Below, one piece after another: positions 13,317 to 19,317 of a stretch of DNA of 20,439 nt; positions within the stretch are counted from its first letter, which is position 1; each line of letters starts with the position of its first letter. This stretch comes from Actinomycetota bacterium. GTDB lineage: Bacteria; Actinomycetota; Thermoleophilia; Solirubrobacterales; Solirubrobacteraceae. Below the pieces are notes generated by a model that was not told the DNA's origin, did no database searches, and saw only the letters and a program-made list of their open reading frames with translations. Both the position numbers and the translations under genes were made by a program. The stretch is from contig WLNV01000006.1 in NCBI GenBank assembly GCA_009699615.1, positions 1 to 20,439 on the forward strand, written 5' to 3'.

Positions 13317-13538
13317 GTGCAAAGCGGCCTGCTCGGCCGCGGTTGGGAAGGCCCAGACGGCCTTCGTGCTGCGTTCTTGGCGGAAGACAAAGCGCATCTG
13401 AGTTGGCGGCCGCAGCCCTTCAGGATGGTCGGGCCGGAAGGTCACGCAGGGCTCGTCCAGCTCCAGCGCGCAGAGCATCCGGGCACGGAAGAAGCAGTCG
13501 TCGCATGAAACCTTCGCCGCCTTGCGCGCTCGCGCCAT
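13308..13538 (-). CDS. Small four-cysteine protein, unknown function
   Basis: A 76-aa protein with Cys12, Cys15, Cys23 and Cys31 arranged CxxC-x7-C-x7-C, suggesting a bound metal (zinc or Fe-S). It has a basic N-terminus (MARARKAAK) and a Pro/Arg-rich middle followed by a short beta-type segment (MRFVFRQERSTKAVWAF). I do not recognise the family; the spacing is not that of WhiB. ATG 13538 is chosen because a very strong purine run, GGGGAGGGGGG, precedes it; an in-frame start at 13589 would add residues that look non-coding. It is convergent with the antiporter and divergent from the LhgO-like gene. Confidence 0.7.
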   Translation of the reverse strand: MARARKAAKVSCDDCFFRARMLCALELDEPCVTFRPDHPEGLRPPTQMRFVFRQERSTKAVWAFPTAAEQAALHSA

Positions 13539-13558
13539 CTGCCCCCCTCCCCTCGTTC

Positions 13559-13589
13559 TTGATTGACTGGCCGCGCAGCAATCAATCAA
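13559..13589. promoter_or_regulatory. Inverted repeat of TTGA units in a divergent promoter region
   Basis: TTGATTGA (13559-13566) is perfectly repeated in inverse as TCAATCAA (13582-13589) with a 15-base spacer. Each arm is itself a tandem TTGA. The arms coincide with weak -35/-10-like hexamers on both strands (for example TTGACT 13563-13568 and TCAAAT 13586-13591 at 17-base spacing), so it may be an operator controlling the Cys-rich gene, the LhgO-like gene, or both. The rest of the 133-bp gap holds TACTTT (13630-13635), a possible -10, and a small GAAGG/CCTTC hairpin (13656-13670) directly before GTG 13672. Confidence 0.4.
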
Positions 13590-13671
13590 ATGACGCGCGT
13601 CTCTGCAACGCCGTGTTCCGCACCTGCCGTACTTTTTTCACTTCGGCGTAACAAAGAAGGCCGCACCTTCG

Positions 13672-14964
13672 GTGAATCGAGCGAGCGGAACTGCGATCCT
13701 CGGCTCCGTGACCAGCGCTGTCTCAAGCCGCCCTGAGAGCGTCCCGTCGAGCTGCGACCTGATCGTCGTCGGCGCCGGCATCATCGGCCTCGCCGTCGCG
13801 CGAGAAGCGCTGGTGCGCGAACCGGGCGCGAGCGTCGTCGTGCTGGAGTGCGAGCACCAGATTGCGAGTCACCAAAGCTCACACAACAGCGGCGTCATCC
13901 ACGCAGGCATCTACTACGAGCCGGGTTCGCTGAAGGCGAAGCTCTGCGTCGAGGGCGCGGCCGCGCTCTATCGCCTCTGTGACGAGCTTGGCGTGGCGAC
14001 CGATGCGATCGGCAAGTTGATCGTCGCGACCAACGCCGCAGAACTGCCTCGGCTAGATCGCCTGCACGAGCGGGCCGTGGCCAACGGCGTGCGCGTTGAG
14101 AAGCTGAACGGTGCTCAGCTGCGCGAGATCGAGCCCCGCGCCAGCGGAATTGCTGCGCTTCACTCTCCGGATACCGGAATAGTCGACTACGCAGCCGTCT
14201 GCGCAGCACTGGCGGGCGACGTTGAAGCGCGCGGCGGAACCGTGATCACTGGCTGTGCGGTGGAGCGGGTCGAGAACGCGGACGGCGGCGCGCGCGTCAT
14301 TCACGCCCGCGGGGTCACAGACTGCAGCGGCGCAATCGTCTGCGCTGGGCTGCAGTCGGACCGCCTCGCTCAGGCCAGCGGAGCAACCGCGGACCCGCGA
14401 ATCATCCCTTTCCGCGGCGCCTACTTCACGCTCCGCCGCCCTGAACTGGTCCGCGGGCTGATCTACCCGGTCCCAGATCCAGCGCTTCCGTTTCTCGGAG
14501 TCCATCTGACGCGTCGGATCGGCGGCGACGTCATCGTCGGCCCGACTGCGCTGCCGGCAACCGCGCGAAGCGGCTACCGCGGCTGGCGGATTAATCCACG
14601 CGATCTGTTCGCAACCCTGAGCTGGCCTGGCAGCTACCGAATGGCCTGGCGCTGGCGCCGTCAAGCGCCGCGAGAGTTGGCGTGGGCGTTCAGCTCGAGC
14701 GCCTACGCGCGCGAAGCGAGCCGGCTGGTCAGTGGCCTCGGCGCCGATGACCTTGATCCCTCATTCGCTGGGATCAGAGCCCAGGCGGTTGGCCGCGACG
14801 GAGCGTTAATCGATGATTTCGTCTTCGCAGGAGAAGGGCGAATTGTGCAGCTGAGAAACGCCCCGTCGCCTGCCGCGACGGCCTCTCTGGCGATCGCGGC
14901 GCACTGCTGCGACCGGCTCGGTCCGATCGCCGACGGTGAGCCGCGGCAGCGCCCAGCCTCGTAG
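13672..14964 (+). CDS. lhgO: FAD-dependent L-2-hydroxyglutarate oxidase/dehydrogenase LhgO
   Basis: A 430-aa DAO-family flavoprotein that oxidises L-2-hydroxyglutarate to 2-oxoglutarate and passes electrons on to the respiratory chain. VVGAGIIGLAVARE (32-45) is the FAD Rossmann motif. The block HNSGVIHAGIYYEPGSLKAKLC (71-92) is diagnostic of LhgO. Also seen are IIPFRGAYFTL, IYPVPDPALPFLGVHLTR, VGPTALPA, GIRAQAVGRDGALIDDF and RNAPSPAAT near the C-terminus, all matching the E. coli enzyme. GTG 13672 gives a 28-residue N-terminal extension relative to E. coli, and a hairpin abuts it. GTG 13708 (shortening the protein by 12) may be the true start. No Shine-Dalgarno clearly decides. Its stop overlaps the -10-like box of the next gene. 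Confidence 0.88.
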   Translation: MNRASGTAILGSVTSAVSSRPESVPSSCDLIVVGAGIIGLAVAREALVREPGASVVVLECEHQIASHQSSHNSGVIHAGIYYEPGSLKAKLCVEGAAALYRLCDELGVATDAIGKLIVATNAAELPRLDRLHERAVANGVRVEKLNGAQLREIEPRASGIAALHSPDTGIVDYAAVCAALAGDVEARGGTVITGCAVERVENADGGARVIHARGVTDCSGAIVCAGLQSDRLAQASGATADPRIIPFRGAYFTLRRPELVRGLIYPVPDPALPFLGVHLTRRIGGDVIVGPTALPATARSGYRGWRINPRDLFATLSWPGSYRMAWRWRRQAPRELAWAFSSSAYAREASRLVSGLGADDLDPSFAGIRAQAVGRDGALIDDFVFAGEGRIVQLRNAPSPAATASLAIAAHCCDRLGPIADGEPRQRPAS

Positions 14965-14967
14965 CCT
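14962..14967 (+). promoter_or_regulatory. Candidate -10 box for a leaderless transcript of the NAD(P)-binding gene
   Basis: TAGCCT fits TANNNT and ends 8 bases before ATG 14976, and it begins in the lhgO stop codon. No Shine-Dalgarno is seen before this ATG. The arrangement is the same as at 19304-19309. Confidence 0.35.
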
Positions 14968-14975
14968 CTGTTGAG

Positions 14976-15899
14976 ATGCGGATTCTCCTGACAGGCGCCA
15001 GCGGAGCGATCGGATCCCGGCTCGCTCCCGAGCTGGCAGGAGAGGGCCATCGGTTGCGCGCGCTTGCTCGTTCGCCGGAGCGCGTTACCGCTGAAGGAAT
15101 TGACGAGATCGTTAGCGGCGACGTCCTGACCGCATCTGGGCTCGACTCCGCGATGGAGGGAATCGATCTCGCCTATTACCTGATCCATTCAATGGAGTCC
15201 TCAGCGACCGGCGAGTCGTTCGCCGAGCGCGAGCTCCGATCGGCAGAGAACTTCGCAGCGGCTGCAAAGCGTGCCGGGGTCAGACGGGTCTGCTATCTCG
15301 GTGGGCTGGTGCCCACCGATCGCCCGCCATCTGAGCACCTCGCCAGCCGCCTCGCAGTCGAAGAGACGCTGCTCGGCAGCGCCCCAGAGGCCGTCGCACT
15401 GCGCGCTTCGATCGTAATCAGTGCCCAGTCGCGGTCGTTTCGTTTCCTCGTGCGGCTACTGGAGCGCTCGCCGCTGCTGCCTCTCCCCGACTGGCGCGAT
15501 TTCCGCACGCAACCGATAGACGGGCGCGACGTAGTCGCCTACCTCAAAGCCGCCGGTCTCTCAGAGTCGGTCAGCTCCGCGCTGGCACTCGACATAGCCG
15601 GGCCCGACACCGTCACTTACGGCGAGCTGATCAAGCGGATCGGCGACGCAATGCTGCTCAACAGGCCTGCGGTCGAGCTCCCGTTCTCAATCACGCCGAT
15701 CGCCAGCGCGGTGGCTGCGTCGATCACCGGCGAGGACGCAGAGCTGGTTGGGCCGCTGATGGCCGGCCTCAGTGGCGACCTGCTGGCCGATGACAGTGAA
15801 GCGCGCGAACTCTTCGACGTTCGCCTGCATCGCCTTGACCGCGCAATCTCGCACTCGCTGCGTGAATGGGAAGAGTCAGAGCCGCTCGCGGCCCGTTAG
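14976..15899 (+). CDS. NAD(P)-binding atypical SDR protein (NmrA/YbjT-like)
   Basis: A 307-aa Rossmann-fold protein. TGASGAIGSRL (6-16) is the NAD(P)-binding loop of atypical short-chain dehydrogenases, followed by ALARSPERV, GDVLTASGLDSAMEGIDLAYYLIHSM, AERELRSAENFAAAAKRAGVRRVCYLGGL and LRASIVISAQSRSF. These resemble the N-terminal part of YbjT/COG0702 proteins that often continue into a DUF2867 domain. The canonical SDR YxxxK is not present in the usual form, so catalysis is uncertain; NmrA relatives can be sensors. The C-terminal 60 residues do not make a full DUF2867 domain, but the next gene encodes an SRPBCC-fold protein. The stop TAG is part of the ribosome-binding site of that gene, so the two are an operon. 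Confidence 0.8.
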   Translation: MRILLTGASGAIGSRLAPELAGEGHRLRALARSPERVTAEGIDEIVSGDVLTASGLDSAMEGIDLAYYLIHSMESSATGESFAERELRSAENFAAAAKRAGVRRVCYLGGLVPTDRPPSEHLASRLAVEETLLGSAPEAVALRASIVISAQSRSFRFLVRLLERSPLLPLPDWRDFRTQPIDGRDVVAYLKAAGLSESVSSALALDIAGPDTVTYGELIKRIGDAMLLNRPAVELPFSITPIASAVAASITGEDAELVGPLMAGLSGDLLADDSEARELFDVRLHRLDRAISHSLREWEESEPLAAR

Positions 15900-15907
15900 G
15901 AGCAGAC

Positions 15908-16348
15908 ATGGGAGCAGTCACGGCAGAGATCCAGATCGACGCACCGCCAGAGCAGGTCTGGAAGGTCGCGCTCGACCCCCAGCGACTCGGCGACTGGGTG
16001 ACGATCCACCGCAAGTTGAACGAATGCGATGACGGACCGGCGCGGCTCGGATTCACGATGGTTCAAACAATGGAGCTTCGCGGAGCCCCGCTGAAGGTGA
16101 GGTGGGAACTCGTTGCCTGCGACGAGCCACACCTAGCGACGTGGAGCGGGCGCGGACCGGCGGGCTCTCGGGCCGAGACCGTGTATCGACTGGAGGCCAA
16201 AGACGGCGGCACGCTGTTCCACTACCGGAATGAGTTCTTTCCGCCAATGGGAATCATTGGCCGCGTCGCCCAGCGCGCAATCGCTGGCGATTTACCCGAG
16301 AGCGAAGCGCTGGAATCACTGAAACAGTTACAGCGCATTTCTACTTAA
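15908..16348 (+). CDS. SRPBCC (START/polyketide-cyclase-like) ligand-binding protein
   Basis: A 146-aa protein with the SRPBCC layout. The N-terminal strand AEIQIDAPPEQVWKVALDPQRLGDWV (about 6-31) is typical of polyketide cyclase/dehydrase and CoxG-type members. A run of beta strands follows (RLGFTMVQTMELRGAPLKVRWELVACD, TVYRLEAKDGGTLFHYRNEFFPP), then a C-terminal helix. The fold makes a hydrophobic cavity for lipids or aromatic ligands; no catalytic residue can be assigned. ATG 15908 is chosen because AGGAG (15898-15902) lies 5 bases upstream, overlapping the previous stop; the frame's upstream extension is discarded. It probably works with the NAD(P)-binding protein next door. Confidence 0.8.
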   Translation: MGAVTAEIQIDAPPEQVWKVALDPQRLGDWVTIHRKLNECDDGPARLGFTMVQTMELRGAPLKVRWELVACDEPHLATWSGRGPAGSRAETVYRLEAKDGGTLFHYRNEFFPPMGIIGRVAQRAIAGDLPESEALESLKQLQRIST

Positions 16349-16468
16349 GAGTCGCGCCAGCAAGTCAATACCGTTAGAAAAAGTAGATGGGTTGGTCGGA
16401 TCCGGTGATCGCTTTTGCTACTTTGAAGCGGTATACGTAGTTTCCGCAAATGACTCAGGAGAAACGCA
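16349..16468 (+). promoter_or_regulatory. Upstream region of the AT-hook/winged-helix gene
   Basis: This 120-base gap is AT-richer than its surroundings. AAAGTAG (16380-16386) is inverted as CTACTTT (16418-16424), a 7-bp inverted repeat with a 31-base spacer; another CTACTT overlaps the preceding stop region (16341-16346). TATACG (16432-16437) is a possible -10 box. CAGGAGAAA just before ATG 16469 is a strong ribosome-binding site. The promoter call is tentative. Confidence 0.35.
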
Positions 16469-16879
16469 ATGGCAGACTTTGTAGATCAGAAGCGCGAGGA
16501 GATGGAATCCCGCCTCAATGAGCTCCGGCCGGCGGTAGAGGAGTACGACCGGCTCAATGCCGCCGTAGAAGCGCTCAGCTCGGTCGGCGCAGGCAGCTCC
16601 AACCGCAAAGCACCGGCCGCGCGCACGGCAAAGAAGTCGCCGCGACGCAGCGGCGCAGGCGCGAGCAAGGCCAAGGGCGGCGGGCGCCGCGGGCGTCCGA
16701 AGGGTTCAGGCACGCGCGACAAGGAGGCATTGACACTCGTCAAGGCCTCGCCAGGCGTCACGATCCCGGAGATCGCGAAGGAGATGGGGATCAAGCAGAA
16801 CTATCTCTACCGCGTGCTTCCAAGCCTCGAGAAGGAAGGCCTCGTCCGCAAGAAGGGTCGTGGCTGGTACCCGCGCTGA
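16469..16879 (+). CDS. Coiled-coil / AT-hook / winged-helix DNA-binding protein
   Basis: A 136-aa basic protein with three parts. Residues 5-38 form a probable coiled coil (EEMESRLNELRPAVEEYDRLNAAVEAL) for dimerisation. Residues 45-82 are a Lys/Arg/Gly/Ala-rich linker ending in an AT-hook core, RRGRPKG (73-79), that inserts into AT-rich minor groove. Residues 84-136 are a compact winged helix (LVKASPGVTIPEIAKEMGIKQNYLYRVLPSLEKEGLVRKKGRGW). The make-up suggests a nucleoid-associated or global regulatory protein rather than a classic MarR repressor, and no ligand domain is present. AGGAG (16457-16461) lies 7 bases before ATG 16469. It is a single-gene unit with its own intrinsic terminator at 16908-16938. 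Confidence 0.8.
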   Translation: MADFVDQKREEMESRLNELRPAVEEYDRLNAAVEALSSVGAGSSNRKAPAARTAKKSPRRSGAGASKAKGGGRRGRPKGSGTRDKEALTLVKASPGVTIPEIAKEMGIKQNYLYRVLPSLEKEGLVRKKGRGWYPR

Positions 16880-16907
16880 GTCCCCAGCGGAAGCTCGTGC
16901 GGTGACT

Positions 16908-16938
16908 ATGGGTCTGCTCAGCCGAGCAGGCCCATTTT
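16908..16938 (+). terminator. Intrinsic terminator after the AT-hook/winged-helix gene
   Basis: A 12-bp stem (ATGGGTCTGCTC, 16908-16919, with GAGCAGGCCCAT, 16924-16935; one G-T pair) and a 4-base loop AGCC are followed by TTTTCG. This is the best terminator in the window. The stem overlaps the last codons and stop of mdh on the other strand; on that strand no T-run follows. Confidence 0.8.
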
Positions 16939-17907
16939 CGTTACAGCCTCGCGTTCTTCGGTCAGCTCCTTGACGCTGGCGTCGATGCGCCGGCGTGAGA
17001 AGTCCTCAACCTTGAGGCCCTGAACGATCTGGTAGCTGCCCCCGCTGCAGACGACGGGAAATGAGCTGATGATTCCCTCGTCAACGCCGTAGGAGCCGTC
17101 GGACGGAATCCCCATCGAGACGTAGTCGCCCTCAGCCGAACCGCCGACCCAATCGTGCATGTGATCGATCGCGGCGTTGGCCGCCGACGCCGCGCTGGAA
17201 GAGCCGCGTGCCTCAATCACCTCTGCGCCACGCTGCTGCACGCGGCGGATGAATTGATCCTCGAACCAGACGTGGTCGTCGATCACATCGGCTGCCGGCT
17301 TGCCGCCGATCGTCGCGTAGCTGATGTCCGGGTACTGCGTCGCCGAGTGGTTGCCCCAGATAACCATCCGCTTGATTTCGGAGACCGGCATGCCTGTCTT
17401 GCTCGCCAGCTGTGCGATCGCGCGATTGTGGTCAAGTCGCGTCATCGCCGTGAAGCGTTCGGCAGGAACATCGGGTGCGTTGCTCATTGCGATAAGGGCA
17501 TTGGTGTTGGCAGGGTTGCCGACAACCAGAACGCGGATGTCGTCCGCAGCGTTGTCATTGATTGCCTTGCCCTGAGGCGCAAAGATGCCGCCGTTCGCTT
17601 CCAGCAGGTCGCCTCGCTCCATCCCTTTGGTGCGCGGGCGGGCGCCAACTAGGAAGGCGATGTTGGCGCCGTCGAAGGCCTCTTCAGGCCGGTCGCTGAT
17701 CTCGATCCCGCTGAGCAGCGGGAAGGCGCAATCGAGCAGCTCCATTGCGGTTCCCTCAGCGGCGCCGAGCGCCGGTGTGATCTCAAGCAGGCGAAGCTCG
17801 ACCGGGCGATCGGGGCCAAGCAGCTGACCCGAAGCAATCCTGAAAAGGATCGCGTAACCGATCTGGCCTGCGGCTCCCGTAACCGTAATCTTTGTCGGAC
17901 TGCTCAT
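16918..17907 (-). CDS. mdh: Malate dehydrogenase (cytosolic-type, NAD-dependent)
   Basis: A 329-aa enzyme interconverting malate and oxaloacetate in the TCA cycle. GAAGQIGYAI (11-20) is the NAD loop and LLEI (40-43) contains the acidic residue favouring NAD. GARPRTKGMERGD (88-100) is the substrate-binding mobile loop with its arginines, and VVGNPANTNALIA (128-140) follows. TRLDHNRA (156-163) and GNHSATQYPD (185-194, catalytic His187) complete the site. Length matches the 329-aa group found in Thermus and actinobacteria. ATG 17907 is preferred over GTG 17910, since GGGAG lies at normal spacing. It follows icd on the same strand after 97 bp, an interval with no gene and no clear terminator, so icd-mdh may be co-transcribed. 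Confidence 0.95.
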   Translation of the reverse strand: MSSPTKITVTGAAGQIGYAILFRIASGQLLGPDRPVELRLLEITPALGAAEGTAMELLDCAFPLLSGIEISDRPEEAFDGANIAFLVGARPRTKGMERGDLLEANGGIFAPQGKAINDNAADDIRVLVVGNPANTNALIAMSNAPDVPAERFTAMTRLDHNRAIAQLASKTGMPVSEIKRMVIWGNHSATQYPDISYATIGGKPAADVIDDHVWFEDQFIRRVQQRGAEVIEARGSSSAASAANAAIDHMHDWVGGSAEGDYVSMGIPSDGSYGVDEGIISSFPVVCSGGSYQIVQGLKVEDFSRRRIDASVKELTEEREAVTKMGLLG

Positions 17908-18004
17908 CACTTGTTCTCCCTTGAATGACCGTTGGAAACTCTTTCGGAGACGCTAGCGAGGCGCGAGGCGCGCCGGAGTGCGCTCGGTCACAGATCGGAT
18001 CGGC

Positions 18005-19219
18005 CTACGCCATTGCCAGCTGTAGCCGCTCGTCGACAGAAGCGAGGAACTCCTCGGTCGTCTGGAACGGTTGCTCGGGCCCGATCAGGCGAGCGAGATC
18101 CTTCGTCATCAACCCCGCCTCGACGGTCTCGATACAGACCTGCTCGAGGCGCTCGGCGAAGGCCACGACTTCCGGCGTTTCGTCGATCCGACCTCGCGCT
18201 TGCAGGCCGCGCGTCCAAGCGAAGATCGAGGCGATCGGATTTGTCGAGGTCGGCTGCCCCTGCTGGTGCTTGCGGTAATGGCGCGTGACGGTGCCGTGAG
18301 CAGCTTCGGCTTCGACCGTCTTGCCGTCAGGCGTCATCAGCACGCTCGTCATCAGCCCCAGCGAGCCGAAGCCCTGAGCGACGGTGTCTGACTGCACGTC
18401 GCCGTCGTAGTTCTTGCAAGCCCATACGTAGCCGCCCTCCCACTTCAGTGCCGAGGCGACCATGTCGTCGATCAGGCGGTGCTCATAAGTGATCGAAGCG
18501 GCGTCGAAATCGGTCTTGAATTCGGCCTGAAAGATCTCTTCGAAGAGGTCCTTGAAGCGGCCGTCGTAGGCCTTCAGGATCGTGTTCTTTGTTGAAAGGT
18601 AGACCGGCATCGAATGATCGAGGCCGTAGCGCAGACAGGCGCGAGCGAAGTCGCGGATCGAGTCATCAAGGTTGTACATCGCCATCGCGACGCCGCCGCC
18701 CGGAAAGTCGTAGACGTCAAGCTCGATCGGCTCGTCGCCGTTCTTCGGCGTGTAGGTCATCGTCAGCGTCCCCTCGCCCGGGATCACAAGATCGGTCGCG
18801 CGGTATTGATCGCCGAATGCGTGGCGGCCGATCACGATCGGCTTCGTCCAGCTCGGGACCAACCGCGGCACGTTGCTGATCACGATCGGCTCGCGGAAGA
18901 TCACGCCGCCGAGAATGTTGCGGATCGTCCCGTTTGGCGAGCGCCACATCTGCTTGAGGCCAAACTCTTCGACGCGGTCCTCATCCGGGGTGATCGTCGC
19001 GCACTTGACGCCCACACCGTGTTGCTTGATCGCGTTGGCGGCGTCAACCGTTATCTGATCGTCGGTCGCGTCACGGCTTTCGATCCCAAGGTCGAAGTAC
19101 TTAAGGTCGATGTCGAGGTAGGGAAGGATCAGCTGCTCTTTGATGAACTTCCAGATGATTCTCGTCATCTCGTCGCCATCCAGCTCAACTACGGGGTTCT
19201 TAACCTGAATCTTCGACAT
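18005..19219 (-). CDS. icd: NADP-dependent isocitrate dehydrogenase (eukaryotic-like subfamily II)
   Basis: A 404-aa homodimeric-type enzyme converting isocitrate to 2-oxoglutarate, CO2 and NADPH. Signature stretches are VVELDGDEMTRIIWKFIKE (10-28), ATITPDE, MWRSPNGTIRNILGGVIFREPI, WTKPIVIGRHAFGDQYRATD (substrate arginines), YLSTKNTILKAYDGRFKDLF (catalytic Lys region), NYDGDVQSDTVAQGFGSLGLMTS (metal Asp residues) and AEAAHGTVTRHYRKHQQGQPTSTNP (NADP binding). This is the roughly 400-aa eukaryotic-like subfamily, distinct from E. coli Icd (416 aa, subfamily I) and from monomeric Idh2. ATG 19219 has AAAGGA upstream. A -35-like TTGACT lies on the - strand at 19259-19254, but no good -10 is spaced from it. 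The neighbouring mdh is another TCA enzyme. Confidence 0.95.
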   Translation of the reverse strand: MSKIQVKNPVVELDGDEMTRIIWKFIKEQLILPYLDIDLKYFDLGIESRDATDDQITVDAANAIKQHGVGVKCATITPDEDRVEEFGLKQMWRSPNGTIRNILGGVIFREPIVISNVPRLVPSWTKPIVIGRHAFGDQYRATDLVIPGEGTLTMTYTPKNGDEPIELDVYDFPGGGVAMAMYNLDDSIRDFARACLRYGLDHSMPVYLSTKNTILKAYDGRFKDLFEEIFQAEFKTDFDAASITYEHRLIDDMVASALKWEGGYVWACKNYDGDVQSDTVAQGFGSLGLMTSVLMTPDGKTVEAEAAHGTVTRHYRKHQQGQPTSTNPIASIFAWTRGLQARGRIDETPEVVAFAERLEQVCIETVEAGLMTKDLARLIGPEQPFQTTEEFLASVDERLQLAMA

Positions 19220-19303
19220 CGCGTCCTTTTTCTGTGTTTGTAGGCCAGAGGCTAGTCAAGGGCCGCGGCGGCCAGCGGCACGGTCGAACCGCGCAGGTCG
19301 GCG

Positions 19304-19309
19304 TACCCT
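19304..19309 (+). promoter_or_regulatory. Candidate -10 box for a leaderless aidB-like transcript
   Basis: TACCCT fits TANNNT and ends 8 bases before ATG 19318; no Shine-Dalgarno lies between. The 98-bp gap between this gene and divergent icd holds no other feature I can support apart from a TTGACT on the - strand (19259-19254). Confidence 0.35.
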
Positions 19310-19317
19310 CTTCACTA

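Noticed and set aside
17908..18004. GC-rich repeats in the icd-mdh gap as a terminator or small RNA
   Set aside because: The GCGAGG/GGCGCGCC runs do not form a convincing stem followed by T residues; they look like ordinary GC-rich spacer.
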